64,000 nt of DNA from Calothrix sp. NIES-4101 (GCA_004296455.1 AP018280.1:6250794-6314793); one strand, 5' to 3'; numbered from the stretch's first letter, positions 29,301 through 38,154 are shown. Numbers and translations: made by a program. The notes: generated from the letters alone by a model not told the origin.

Positions 29301-30853
29301 ACTAATTGTTGTGTATCTGCTGAATTGAGTAACCCAGATGCTAATTGTTCTGCGAAGTTTGCGCTTTGCTGTAACCTTCCCCACAATTCATCTAAAGTAA
29401 CAGTAATAATTGACAGTATGTTTGTTTGTGCTTGCTCAAAGGTTGTATTAGTGGCAAGTTCAGATGTTGATTCAAACATCTTCCTGGTGACAGGCATAAT
29501 TGGAGTATCAAAGTCATCTTCAATATTCTGTTTTTTTGATGATTTGGGTGTGATGACTTCTAATCTCTCGGTTTCATCTACTAATTGTTGTTTCTGTGCG
29601 GCGATTATTTCTAAGTTAGAGGTCGTTACCTCAATTTCGTTGACATGAGTAGGTTGATCGAAACTAGTAATTATTTCCTGTTCTGATGCTATTTGAGATT
29701 GTAACGGCACAGAAATTGTTGTTGCCGGCACGCCAAATTCAACATAGTTTGTATCAATAATTTGTGCCCATTCTTCACCAGTAACAGGTGTTGGTGCAAC
29801 TGTCTTTTCTTCTAAATCAGAATTTGCTCCCCACAATTCTTCACCAAATTCCCGCAATAATTGCTGTCCAGGGGTATCTTCCAGGGAAGTATAGTTTATG
29901 TTTTCTGAATTTATATTTTCGATGAGATTGTCTACTTCTTCATCAACAAAATCATGAGAATTCAAACTCGATAATGAGGTATTTAATTCCGCATTTTCTT
30001 TTGATTCGAGATTCCCGAAATCTGCACTAAATTCAAACGTTAATGCTTGATTCTCTATATTATCTGCAACATTATTTTGCTCAATAATTTCTTCTTCAAA
30101 AATATATACTTCTAGATTATTCGTTTCTTTAGCGTTAATAAGATGATTATTAATATTGTTTATTTTTCTACTTTCGCCACCAAAATCTGTAGCATTTAAA
30201 TTCACAATACCTGAATTAGATACTCCATTTGCTGATATGGGTACTGTAATATCCTTGCTTTCCCACTCTCGAATACTTTCACTAAATTCACTAAATGCAG
30301 CTTGTTCGCTGGCTTCAGAATTTTCAACAAGCGGAGGTAACGGAGTTATGGGAATCGTTTCAGCCTGAGCTTCAACTGGGCTGGTTGTGACATCATCACC
30401 ATTAGCAGCAGGTACATATATTTCAACCCCTCCCACCATTGGCTCACTGCTAACATCTTGCCAGTATTCATGACCAGAATTACGTGCGATTAATTGCATC
30501 CCAATGTTGTAGGCTAAATCTCCCATATTCCCCACATCTAGCTCACCCAACTGGATAAGTCGAAAAGCTAAATCTTCATTGGGTACAGGGGAAGCAAGTA
30601 AGCGATCGCCATAATTTTGTAACCAAATTAACCAACGTTCTTGACTAATACGGTTTTCTATGCGTTGGAGAAAATTGAGCACCCATTGTTGTCCCCGCAC
30701 CTGGGCAACACCTTCCAAAAGTTGACTAAACAAATAATCTAAATCCGCGTTTGTCAATTCTGGTAGCGATTGTATCTCCGTTTGTTGCGCTACCTTGCGA
30801 GAAGAGCGCTCCTGTTGTTTGCCAAAGATTTTTTGGAAAATTTTTTTCAGCAT
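26342..30853 (-). CDS. TPR-repeat protein with degenerate CHAT (caspase-like) domain
   Basis: A 1503-residue protein. Residues 35-131 form a helical domain shared with the next gene upstream. A long acidic, Asn/Glu-rich linker (about 135-480) and a second shared block (about 483-520, ITVTLDELWGRLQQ) follow. About ten TPR repeats span 531-890, each with the 'AWFNRG...AI.SYD.AL...P' pattern, and the C-terminus is a CHAT domain (about 1200-1480). CHAT domains are caspase-like peptidases with an HG His and an SACE-type Cys. Here the motifs read HFTGYV (Tyr1329 for His) and LSAGE (Gly1371 for Cys), so peptidase activity is not expected. It may be a scaffold or a signal-binding pseudoenzyme. Confidence 0.88.
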   Translation of the reverse strand: MLKKIFQKIFGKQQERSSRKVAQQTEIQSLPELTNADLDYLFSQLLEGVAQVRGQQWVLNFLQRIENRISQERWLIWLQNYGDRLLASPVPNEDLAFRLIQLGELDVGNMGDLAYNIGMQLIARNSGHEYWQDVSSEPMVGGVEIYVPAANGDDVTTSPVEAQAETIPITPLPPLVENSEASEQAAFSEFSESIREWESKDITVPISANGVSNSGIVNLNATDFGGESRKINNINNHLINAKETNNLEVYIFEEEIIEQNNVADNIENQALTFEFSADFGNLESKENAELNTSLSSLNSHDFVDEEVDNLIENINSENINYTSLEDTPGQQLLREFGEELWGANSDLEEKTVAPTPVTGEEWAQIIDTNYVEFGVPATTISVPLQSQIASEQEIITSFDQPTHVNEIEVTTSNLEIIAAQKQQLVDETERLEVITPKSSKKQNIEDDFDTPIMPVTRKMFESTSELATNTTFEQAQTNILSIITVTLDELWGRLQQSANFAEQLASGLLNSADTQQLVIGNQPDCVSTQAEGQAWFYQGLQQAKYGDLASAIASYDQAIALSPDAYEYWFNRGLALFHLRRLEEAIASYENTITIKPDYYKAWFNRGACLGELERFDIALPSFDKAIELKPDYDEAWSGKALALLKLGQISEAISCYDRATQLEPQDAQAWYYRGVALSEHKLYAEAITSFDEALEIQPQYYLAWFNRGLAQAQLEQWEEAVISYQKALKSQPGSYELWYLRGVALDKCQKYEDAIDSYDNALALNPELYDIWIDKGVIYANLGEWQEAIASWDKALNIQPHLYIGWFNKAIAHEKLGQPTEAILAYEEAVGIEPNFHLAWYNRGLLLFAIEKYEEAILSFDYTLQLQPEYLEAWIARANAVEKSPGFDYYLSSHSAIASANPSLTARGIDGKLTTYAAAVNYIDKDTYPEAWGKLYLTLGNAYYDRGKHYSFINDDWAQAIHAYNQALLTVNSENFPELNLEILQSITQVLLGFGDTNQALQFQTYAANLLTTALNDANVSEASKKQLALKFSSLGQLAVDIAVQQGELVQALELSEYGKNTCLNYLLVGNNHQISSPDYNTIQKLVNSTTAIIYWHISPSGLRSFIIKENHTEPILVFTPIFSIGEMDELPIPEAVERLTAFEEWLDDWQQQYSEYRTIKDAGIKDTGIEDIEANQNQYSWEHSWQGDMFHRLLKLHEILNISAIEQELEGITKLILIPHRDLCKLPLHALFQFNETTNLKLTITYLPTAASGLSRLNNSWRWEQQSLLSIEAPNHISYHALKSTKLETEAITQMFSKMKRILGAKATKQEVQNEIKNYNILHFTGYVNNNTINPQQSELLLADSDTLTIAEISTTTLADYNLITLSAGEIIDINQQVITSEYVGIVTALMQQGVKHILSREWMVEPAVNGLVMVEFYRRLQQGKSATDALNEAIIWLKELTVGDLKKWYDNLLRKSPLGGVRIQALVATQLYRTNNLATDEKLYSHPYYWAGFKISGNFD

Positions 30854-31307
30854 TAGGCAAATTCACCACTTGAGCATCTACCATACACTCGGATGTTTTT
30901 CATCGACTTTCACGTTTGTGTAGCCATTCTCCAAGGGAGATTACGCTTGAAAACGTCATGAACATCTCACTATATCTGACTGTCTGTGACTAATTTGACT
31001 GTATTAAAGAGGTTACTCATAAACATGGCAATAGCTTGACAATGTGGAATACCCAATATCGAACACCCAATAGAATACTATCTGTCAAGAGTCAAATACA
31101 TAACCTTGAGAAACAAAAGTTACCATAGCACCGAAGTTGACTTTAGCGCTATATTTCCTTAAGCAAAGCAATAAATTAGGTAATTATGTCTGGTAAATTA
31201 GCAAGCGACAAAGGGGAAAGGGTAAAAAATTATTAAGTTAGCACTCCGCGCTTAAATTACTTATCGCCCATGACTTCCCCTTTCCCAATCCATGTAGTAC
31301 TATTGAA
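30854..31307. other. intergenic region between CHAT gene and its short paralogue
   Basis: A 454-bp spacer, AT-rich, with no ORF, hairpin or repeat that I can support. The downstream gene's promoter is presumably here. Confidence 0.4.
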
Positions 31308-32054
31308 CTAAATATTGGGTTCTTCGGTGGCGATTGGAGCAGTATTTGGTTCTGTCGCTTGTTCTGTGGACTGTTCCGTGGCTTGAAATTGGTCAACTAG
31401 AGCTTGAATGATATCCTCTGGGCTATCACTTTCAATGCCTACCTGTTGAGCAACTATTTGGCGCAAATTGTCATCCTGTTGCATTAGTTCGTATAACTGG
31501 TCGAGGGTAATCGTTTGAAAATCACCGTCTGGGTTTGCTTCTGCCGTTGCTTCTGAAGTTGCCACTTGTATGAATTCGGAGTTTGTCTCTGGGGATATTG
31601 CCGAATTTACAGGTGTATTGGAAACTGTATCTGGGCCGCTATACTCCCATATTGGCTCTTGTTGATTTCGTGTAATTAAACTCATGCCGATATCATAAGC
31701 AAGGTCGCCAACTTCACCAACATCTAACTCACCAAGTTGTATCAATCGCGAGGCTAGTTCGTTATTTGGGGCAGTTGATGCCATTAACTTATCGCCAAAT
31801 CCGCGCAGCCATCCGAGCCAACGTTCAGTAGAAACACGGTGTTCTATGTTGTGTAACCATTTCAGTGCCCAGGCGTGTCCACGTGCCTGATTGACTCCTT
31901 CCAAAAGTTCACTAAACAAAAATTCTAAATCTGTGTCGTTGAGGGGAGGAGCGACTTGCTGCTGGACATTGGCGCTGATTGTTGTTGGAGTTGACTTAAC
32001 TCCAAACAAACTTTGAAAAACATCTTTGAGCCACTGAATGAGCCGTTTGAACAT
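31308..32054 (-). CDS. short paralogue of the TPR-CHAT protein N-terminus
   Basis: A 248-residue protein without a recognised Pfam-type domain. Residues 39-129 align without gaps with residues 35-125 of the neighbouring TPR-CHAT protein; by hand I count about 58 of 91 identical. Hallmarks are LFSELLEGVNQARG, STERWLGWL, RLIQLGELDVG and GDLAYDIGM. A second block (about 180-215, TITLDQLYELMQQ) matches residues 484-520 of the large protein. A polar linker joins the blocks and the tail is Gln/Thr/Glu-rich. It carries both adaptor blocks but no TPR or CHAT. A regulatory or competing partner of the large protein is plausible inference. Confidence 0.8.
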   Translation of the reverse strand: MFKRLIQWLKDVFQSLFGVKSTPTTISANVQQQVAPPLNDTDLEFLFSELLEGVNQARGHAWALKWLHNIEHRVSTERWLGWLRGFGDKLMASTAPNNELASRLIQLGELDVGEVGDLAYDIGMSLITRNQQEPIWEYSGPDTVSNTPVNSAISPETNSEFIQVATSEATAEANPDGDFQTITLDQLYELMQQDDNLRQIVAQQVGIESDSPEDIIQALVDQFQATEQSTEQATEPNTAPIATEEPNI

Positions 32055-32312
32055 CTACATGCACCCTTCATTCGTTGGTGTGTACCCTAAGATTGTAGCG
32101 ATGGGACTGCATTCATAGGGTGTATCAATTAAATAAAATCTACAGACCAATTATTATTAAATTTCATTAATTTATTAAATGTTTAAATTTTTTTCATATA
32201 GAAAAATACCCTTGTAGCAAAAAACTGTCTTTAACTGCGTTTAAAATATATAGGCTCAAATAGGGCGTTTGTGTAAATTGTCCACTTCTTAGGCGTTGAA
32301 ATCGCGATTACC

Positions 32313-34496
32313 ATGTCATACGAACCCCTACACCACAAGTATCGCCCAAAAAGCTTTGCAGAATTGGTGGGGCAAGAAGCGATCGCAACTACTTTGACGA
32401 ATGCTATCAGTACATCGAGAATTGCCCCAGCATACTTATTTACCGGACCTCGTGGTACAGGAAAAACATCAAGTGCGCGTATCCTCGCCAAATCGTTAAA
32501 TTGTCTTAACAGTCAGCAACCTACAGCCACACCTTGCGGGGTATGCGACGTATGTCAGGGAATTTCTAAAGGTTACTCAATTGACGTAATCGAAATTGAT
32601 GCAGCCAGTAATACTGGGGTTGATAATATTCGCGAAATCATTGAACGGGCACAGTTTGCTCCCGTGCAATGTCGCTATAAGGTTTATGCGATCGACGAAT
32701 GTCACATGCTCAGTACCCAGGCATTCAATGCACTACTGAAAACTCTAGAGGAACCACCTAAACATATTGTTTTTGTCTTAGCGACTACAGACCCGCAAAG
32801 GGTTTTACCAACAATTATTTCACGCTGTCAAAGATTTGATTTTAGAAGAATACCTCTAGAATCTATGGTCAAACATTTGACATATATTTCTATTCAAGAA
32901 AATATTCACATTTCTGAAGACGCAATTACTCTTGTTGCACAACTATCGCAAGGAGGATTGCGTGATGCCGAAAGTTTACTTGATCAATTAAGTTTGTTAT
33001 CAGGTGAAGTTACACCCGATAAAGTTTGGGATTTAGTTGGTACTGTTAGTGAAAAAGATTTATTTGCTTTAGTAAGTGCGATCGCATCTGACAATGGAGA
33101 AGTTGTAATTGATAGCATCCGCAAAATTCTCGATAGAGGGCGCGAACCATTAGTCGTATTGCAGAACCTCGCAGGCTTTTACCGTGACTTACTCATAGCC
33201 AAAACAGCCCCCAACCGTGGAGATTTAGTCGCCTGTACCCAAGAAACCTGGTTGTCCTTAGTTCAATTTTCTCAACAAATCAGTATCAACAGCATATTAG
33301 CAGGACAGCAACATTTACGTAGTGCCGAAGTCCAACTCAAAAACACTACTCAACCTCGACTGTGGTTAGAAGTAACCATACTCGGTTTACTTCCCTCAGC
33401 ACAGCAGCAACAAATCATAACTACAAATATTCCACCTACAAATATTGCGCCAATATCCAATCAGCAATCAGTCACAAATAATCAAGTAGCAACTAATAAT
33501 CAATCAGTCACAAATAATCAAGTAGCAACAAACCACCAACCAACGAATAATCAACCAGTCACCAATAATCAAGTACTAACAAACCACCAACCAACTAATA
33601 ATCAACCAGCCACAAATAATCAAGTAGCAACACACCAGCAACCAACGAATAATCAACAAGACTTAATTCAAGTATGGCAACAAGTGCTTTCCCACCTCGA
33701 ACCAGTATCGAGACGGGAACTGCTACGCCAAATGTGTCATGTCATCGAACTTCAGGAGAAAACAGCACGACTGGGTATCAAACAAGCCTGGTTCAAGCGG
33801 GTTCAGACAGACTTACCAATAATTACAGCTGCCTTTAAATCAGCTTTCCAACGCGACATTAGGATAGATGTGGAGGTAGCAAATTCGCTCCCCCCTCAGA
33901 CGGCGAGTAGAGATAAACATAGCTTAAATGGCTCTACTCGCCACACACCTCAGTCTAATTTTGATGCTTCTAGTAATTTTCCTGCTTCTACTAATATTGC
34001 CGCACAACCCACAACCCCACCTTCCTCAGAAGACTCGCCACCTGTTAATCAAACAAGTGTGAATCCAACATTTCCAGCAAACCAACAAGCCGCATCAAAT
34101 GACACGGCGAATAACTGGAATGGAACTAATGGATATGGAAATAATGGCAATAGTAATAACTATGTTAATAATGCAAATAATAACGGGAATAATAAAAGTA
34201 ATACTAATGAAATTAATCAGAACGGAACTAATAATAGCATTAGTAATGTAAACAACAATATTAATCATGGGGTAGAAAACAGTTTAACTACTCCACCTCA
34301 ACCCCAAGAAAATATTCAATCAGCTATACCAATTGCACCTATTATCAACGATGCGATCGCAGAAAAACTATTACATGCAGCAGAACGTTTAGCAGATTTC
34401 TTTGACGGGAAAGTCATTGGTTTTAGCGAAGATGACGCAGAAATTGGTGATTTGGGAACATCACCTGAACTCATGGAAATAGGTGATGATGATTAG
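32313..34496 (+). CDS. dnaX: DNA polymerase III subunit gamma/tau
   Basis: A 727-residue clamp-loader ATPase. The AAA+ domain begins YEPLHHKYRPKSFAELVGQE. Walker A is GPRGTGKTS, a four-Cys zinc site lies around TPCGVCDVCQG, Walker B/DExx is VYAIDECHML and sensor 1 includes 'VLATTDPQRV'. Domain III extends to about 365. The tail contains a 17-residue Asn/Gln-rich repeat (33,460-33,660), a conserved 'WQQVLSHLEPVSRRELLRQMC' region (written here in part), a second Asn-rich stretch and an acidic end. No intein is present, unlike dnaX of some cyanobacteria. The polar repeats are probably disordered linker. Confidence 0.95.
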   Translation: MSYEPLHHKYRPKSFAELVGQEAIATTLTNAISTSRIAPAYLFTGPRGTGKTSSARILAKSLNCLNSQQPTATPCGVCDVCQGISKGYSIDVIEIDAASNTGVDNIREIIERAQFAPVQCRYKVYAIDECHMLSTQAFNALLKTLEEPPKHIVFVLATTDPQRVLPTIISRCQRFDFRRIPLESMVKHLTYISIQENIHISEDAITLVAQLSQGGLRDAESLLDQLSLLSGEVTPDKVWDLVGTVSEKDLFALVSAIASDNGEVVIDSIRKILDRGREPLVVLQNLAGFYRDLLIAKTAPNRGDLVACTQETWLSLVQFSQQISINSILAGQQHLRSAEVQLKNTTQPRLWLEVTILGLLPSAQQQQIITTNIPPTNIAPISNQQSVTNNQVATNNQSVTNNQVATNHQPTNNQPVTNNQVLTNHQPTNNQPATNNQVATHQQPTNNQQDLIQVWQQVLSHLEPVSRRELLRQMCHVIELQEKTARLGIKQAWFKRVQTDLPIITAAFKSAFQRDIRIDVEVANSLPPQTASRDKHSLNGSTRHTPQSNFDASSNFPASTNIAAQPTTPPSSEDSPPVNQTSVNPTFPANQQAASNDTANNWNGTNGYGNNGNSNNYVNNANNNGNNKSNTNEINQNGTNNSISNVNNNINHGVENSLTTPPQPQENIQSAIPIAPIINDAIAEKLLHAAERLADFFDGKVIGFSEDDAEIGDLGTSPELMEIGDDD
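33465..33656 (+). repeat. tandem repeats within dnaX
   Basis: Three units of about 51 bp encode VTNNQVATNHQPTNNQP-type 17-mers, preceded by shorter 36-bp units (VTNNQVATNNQS). Units differ by a few substitutions. They encode part of the interdomain linker. Confidence 0.8.
33902..33942. repeat. 11-bp perfect inverted repeat inside dnaX linker
   Basis: Arms GGCGAGTAGAG (33902-33912) and CTCTACTCGCC (33932-33942) are exact complements around 19 nt. It is translated in frame as about residues 530-544. It looks like an inserted interspersed palindrome. Confidence 0.6.
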
Positions 34497-34556
34497 GAAC
34501 TGGGAACTGGGTATGGGGTATTTGTTTGATTTCCCCTTCCCTGTTTTCCCTATTCC

Positions 34557-35969
34557 CTAATGGCCATTTCCTTGATGTACTGTTTTCACCCATTTCAGCC
34601 TTTTTGGTCTTACCGACATTCGGGCTGTAACACTACTGATAACTACTAACCAATGAAGCATATATATGGTGCCACGTATGGTTTGCAGCAGCATCACCAA
34701 ATACGAGGAAATTTTAAAATTCTGATCTTTTCGTATTCGTGCCAATCCAACGAACATTCCTGTCACTGACATGCTCATCGCAATACCTGTAACTGGGGTT
34801 AGCATTGGAGGACGTTGGCGAATTATTGCCATTAAAAAGTCGGGAACTATTGCCATCGGCATAATGTACTGCGATAGCAAAAATACCAGCATGTCAAGGG
34901 TTTTACGACTTCCTAAGCGGTTTTTTAACAACAAATCCCAGTAGTCCAGATATCTCTGAAATCCACCTTCTACCCATCGGTTACGTTGATGCCAAAGAGC
35001 AATAGCTGTTGTTACGCCTTCTTCTTTCACAAATGGATCAAAGACGCATTCTATATCCCATTTGTCAAGATGCAAGCGAAAAGTTAAATCTAAATCGTCG
35101 GTAATTGTTTCTTCATTCCAACCACCGCAGCGAGATAGTGCTTGACGGCGCACAAATTGTCCGTTACCACGTAGTTCTGGGACTCCAGCGATCGCATTGC
35201 GATGGGACTGCAAAAAGGTATCTAACGCCATTTCGGCATATTGTCCTTGAGTCCAGAAATTTTCGCCCTGATTGGCAATGGCTTTGCGGACTTGCACCGC
35301 TCCCACCTGCTGACGCTGAAACATAGGTATCACCCGCATCAATAAATCGGGTGGTACTTGAGCATCTGCATCAAACACGGCGACAATTTCACCTTTTGTC
35401 ATCGGCAAAACTTGGTTTAGTGCCCCAGATTTGCCGCCAGTGGCATCGGGCGATCGGCGAAATATCTTCAGATTTTTGTATTCTTGAGTCAGTTGTGTGA
35501 GTAATTGACCCGTATTGTCGCTACTGTTGTCATCAACAATCCAGACTTCGTAACGTCCATCTGGATACTTTAAATTACATAAATTATCAACAAGATTACT
35601 AATGACAGCTTCCTCGTTTTTGGCAGCTACCATCACGGATACAAAGGGTAAATCCTCTGTAACTGCTTCTGGATAGGTTTTGAGACGGGCAAAAACTACT
35701 GTCAGGGCATGAAACCCGACAATGGCGCTTAAACCCAAAACAAGTAAAGAGCCCCAAGAAATTAAATGCAGTGCGATCGTGCTACTCCAAACTAGAGTCA
35801 GCACTATAGCCGCTTTACGCCTACGATTTTGAAAACGGGATGGAAGAGACAGGGAATCAAAAGTCTCTTCTACTAACTCCTCATCTTCTACCGATAACTC
35901 GGAGAGCAAGGAGTCAAGCGCATCAAATTCGCTAAAAGAATCATTATCAGACCAGGAATTAGCTGGCAT
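34557..35969 (-). CDS. mgdA: monoglucosyldiacylglycerol synthase (GT2 glycosyltransferase)
   Basis: A 470-residue membrane GT2 enzyme. From memory the start MPANSWSDNDSFSE and the end 'SVRPKRLKWVKTVH' match the MgdA family (Synechocystis sll1377). MgdA transfers glucose from UDP-glucose to diacylglycerol, the first step of cyanobacterial galactolipid synthesis for thylakoids. Motifs are VSVMVAAKNEE, VDDNSSD, FDADAQ, GNGQFVRR, TDDLDLTFRLH and HQRNRW (the QxxRW box). Helices lie at about 52-90 and several near the C-terminus. It converges with dnaX, only 60 bp apart. Another GT2 role is possible but less likely. Confidence 0.8.
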   Translation of the reverse strand: MPANSWSDNDSFSEFDALDSLLSELSVEDEELVEETFDSLSLPSRFQNRRRKAAIVLTLVWSSTIALHLISWGSLLVLGLSAIVGFHALTVVFARLKTYPEAVTEDLPFVSVMVAAKNEEAVISNLVDNLCNLKYPDGRYEVWIVDDNSSDNTGQLLTQLTQEYKNLKIFRRSPDATGGKSGALNQVLPMTKGEIVAVFDADAQVPPDLLMRVIPMFQRQQVGAVQVRKAIANQGENFWTQGQYAEMALDTFLQSHRNAIAGVPELRGNGQFVRRQALSRCGGWNEETITDDLDLTFRLHLDKWDIECVFDPFVKEEGVTTAIALWHQRNRWVEGGFQRYLDYWDLLLKNRLGSRKTLDMLVFLLSQYIMPMAIVPDFLMAIIRQRPPMLTPVTGIAMSMSVTGMFVGLARIRKDQNFKISSYLVMLLQTIRGTIYMLHWLVVISSVTARMSVRPKRLKWVKTVHQGNGH

Positions 35970-36210
35970 AGTTTACTTAATTCAACCACCAGTACTTATC
36001 TATGCAGCCCTATTGTACCTGACAATTTCACATTTCTTAGCAAATTAGGGAATCGGGCATGGAGAGAGGAGGAGATACGAAAGAAGGATTTTGGCGCTGT
36101 CTCCTTGTTTCAGTGTGTTCCTCTCCTGTGCATAACGATAATTTTTTGGGAACACTACGAGTATCGATCAACATATTTGCTTGTCTACTGAACTTTAGGA
36201 AGATTAAGTT

Positions 36211-36591
36211 ATGGCTATTGACAAACTTCAGCCTGCTACACAACAGCAAGCTAGCGTTTATATGCCCTACATTCAAGGAAATAAGCGTAATTTTTTGCCT
36301 TACGCGATTAGTCTCTATCAAAGTGGTGTTTTAGAGGGTGAGCGTAAAATTGAAGGAGGTGAAGCTGTTCCTTTTGTTGCCAGTTGGAATATTGCTAGCT
36401 TACCTTCCGATTTAACTCGCTGCCGAATTCAGTTTGATGGTGATGCGGAACTGAGTTATGAAATTATGACAGCTAGTTTCGAGTTTGTGAATTATTTGAT
36501 TGAAATGTTGGAAACCTATAAACGCCAGCGTACAACTGATTTTTCTCAGGCATTTTATCGCAAATTGCTGCGTATTGACGAAGCTAATTGA
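36211..36591 (+). CDS. ebsA: EbsA-like type IV pilus biogenesis protein
   Basis: A 126-residue soluble protein found across cyanobacteria: 'QPATQQQASVYMPYIQGNKR', 'FLPYAISLYQSGVLEGERKI', 'VPFVASWNIASLPSDLTRC' and 'QFDGDAELSYEI'. As I recall, this family is annotated EbsA, a component of the type IV pilus assembly complex that also affects biofilm formation in Synechococcus. The match is from memory of the family pattern. A 'TTAGGAAGATTAAGTT' leader precedes the ATG. No pilus genes lie nearby. Confidence 0.6.
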   Translation: MAIDKLQPATQQQASVYMPYIQGNKRNFLPYAISLYQSGVLEGERKIEGGEAVPFVASWNIASLPSDLTRCRIQFDGDAELSYEIMTASFEFVNYLIEMLETYKRQRTTDFSQAFYRKLLRIDEAN

Positions 36592-37029
36592 TGAATTTAG
36601 TTAATTTTGGCAATACAAACGCGCACTCTTCAATTATTGATTAGTTACTGGTTTCGATGGATAGCCAGTTCCAGTAAAGTTAATGTATAAATCTATACTC
36701 TTAATGTAACAAGTTTCCAGAGCTTGCAGCTAAAAACTATTAGAATGGGTTGGAAGTCTTAATCTGCCAGCTTTTTGCTGATTTAGGTTATAAGCGTTAT
36801 AGAGGCGTGGGTGATTAAGAGAGGGTAATTTATGCAAATTTCGCTCTAAAATTTGAGGGCTAATGACTGCTAGATTCTTTACGAAATTGTGTTTACAAAT
36901 TCTCTGAAGTCTAACAAGCAGATGACGAAATGCACGCTTTACATTTTGTGGAAGTTGCTTTTCCATGCTTGATGTCCTCTTAATTAGCCGCTAAAAGCTA
37001 CTCAATGAATACAAATTAGGAGTGCGCGT
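36592..37029. other. intergenic region with an unsupported minus-strand ORF
   Basis: A 438-bp spacer. A minus-strand ORF (36730-36966, 78 residues, basic, starting MEKQLPQNVKRAFRHLLVRL) is present, but it has no recognised family and no clear ribosome binding site. Nothing else is visible. Confidence 0.35.
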
Positions 37030-38145
37030 GTGCCAAAATCCCCTGAATATTTACCCCCAAAGTATTTGTTAATTGGTTCTACTGAAGCTTACAGTGGCAA
37101 ATCCGCAACTGTTTTGGGTTTGTCTTATCAGCTACAGAAAAAAGGATTTGATATTACCTATGGCAAGCCCTTGGGTACCTGTTTAAGTGAGTCTGAAAGC
37201 CACTTGGTAGAAGAGGATGTGGAGTTTATTGCCACTCATCTCAATTTACCCTTAAACCGTATGACTCCAACTTTACTGGCTTTGGATGAATTAGCGGTGC
37301 AAAAACGCCTATGTGGTGAAGATAAGACTAATTATCGTCAATCCCTCGTTGAACAATATTCACAATTACAGACGGGGGATTTAATGTTACTCGAAGGTGC
37401 GGGTAATTTAGATGAAGGTAGTTTATTTGGACTATCTTTATCAGAAGTGGCTGAGGCTGTTGATGCGCCGATTATTTTGGTATGTCGTTATAAATCGCTG
37501 TGTTCGGTAGAATCCCTATTATCAGCCAAGCAAAGATTGAGCGATCGCCTCATTGGTGTTGTGATTAATGATATTCCCGCAGCACAACTTCAAGCCGTTA
37601 ACACAACAATGCGGACATTTTTAGAGGAGATGAACATCCCCGTATTGGGAATGTTACCAGAAAGTAGTTTATTACGTAGTGTGAGTGTTAGGGAACTGGT
37701 AAACCAACTCCATGCCGATGTTCTCTGCCGTAGCGATCGCTTAGATTTAATGGTGGAAAGTCTGGCAATTGGGGCGATGAATGTTAACTCAGCAGTGAAA
37801 TACTTCCGCAAGCGCCGGAATATGGCGGTGGTGACAGGAGGCGATCGTGTCGAAATTCAGCAAGCGGCTTTAGAAACCTCTACCCAATGTCTTATCCTCA
37901 CCGGACAACTACCACCTCCACATTTTATTCTCACTAGAGCTGAGGAACTGGAAATCCCCATAATCTCAGTAGATTTAGATACATTAACTACTGTGGAAAT
38001 TGTGGATAAAGCTTTTGGACAAGTGCGCGTTCATGAGCCAATCAAGGTTGAGTGTATTCGTCAGTTAATGAGCGAACATTTTGATGTGAATCGCTTGTTA
38101 ACTTTACTAGGTTTAAATGCTGCCGCGACTTTACCTTCCAGTTAG
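37030..38145 (+). CDS. phosphotransacetylase-family protein (BioD-like P-loop plus DRTGG domain)
   Basis: A 371-residue protein. The N-terminal AAA_26/dethiobiotin-synthase-like domain has the P-loop GSTEAYSGKSATVLGL (about 17-32) and 'LLEGAGNLDEGSLFGLS'. The second half is a DRTGG domain (about 215-320: 'GMLPESSLLRSVSVRELVN', 'NMAVVTGGDRVEIQQAAL'). This pairing is the N-terminal part of long Pta proteins without the acetyltransferase domain, and is thought regulatory or nucleotide-binding. The start is GTG at 37030. It ends 9 bp from a convergent gene. Confidence 0.82.
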   Translation: MPKSPEYLPPKYLLIGSTEAYSGKSATVLGLSYQLQKKGFDITYGKPLGTCLSESESHLVEEDVEFIATHLNLPLNRMTPTLLALDELAVQKRLCGEDKTNYRQSLVEQYSQLQTGDLMLLEGAGNLDEGSLFGLSLSEVAEAVDAPIILVCRYKSLCSVESLLSAKQRLSDRLIGVVINDIPAAQLQAVNTTMRTFLEEMNIPVLGMLPESSLLRSVSVRELVNQLHADVLCRSDRLDLMVESLAIGAMNVNSAVKYFRKRRNMAVVTGGDRVEIQQAALETSTQCLILTGQLPPPHFILTRAEELEIPIISVDLDTLTTVEIVDKAFGQVRVHEPIKVECIRQLMSEHFDVNRLLTLLGLNAAATLPSS

Positions 38146-38154
38146 ATGGGATTT

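Noticed and set aside
33400-33700. Regular repeats in dnaX considered as a CRISPR array
   Set aside because: The units are contiguous, in frame and coding, with no unique spacers and no cas genes nearby.
32313-34496. Intein in dnaX
   Set aside because: The AAA+ domain is continuous through Walker A, the zinc site and Walker B, with no Hint-domain motifs.
36730-36966. 78-codon minus-strand ORF between ebsA and the phosphotransacetylase-like gene
   Set aside because: No recognised family, no ribosome site and poor composition; kept only as a note in the spacer entry.
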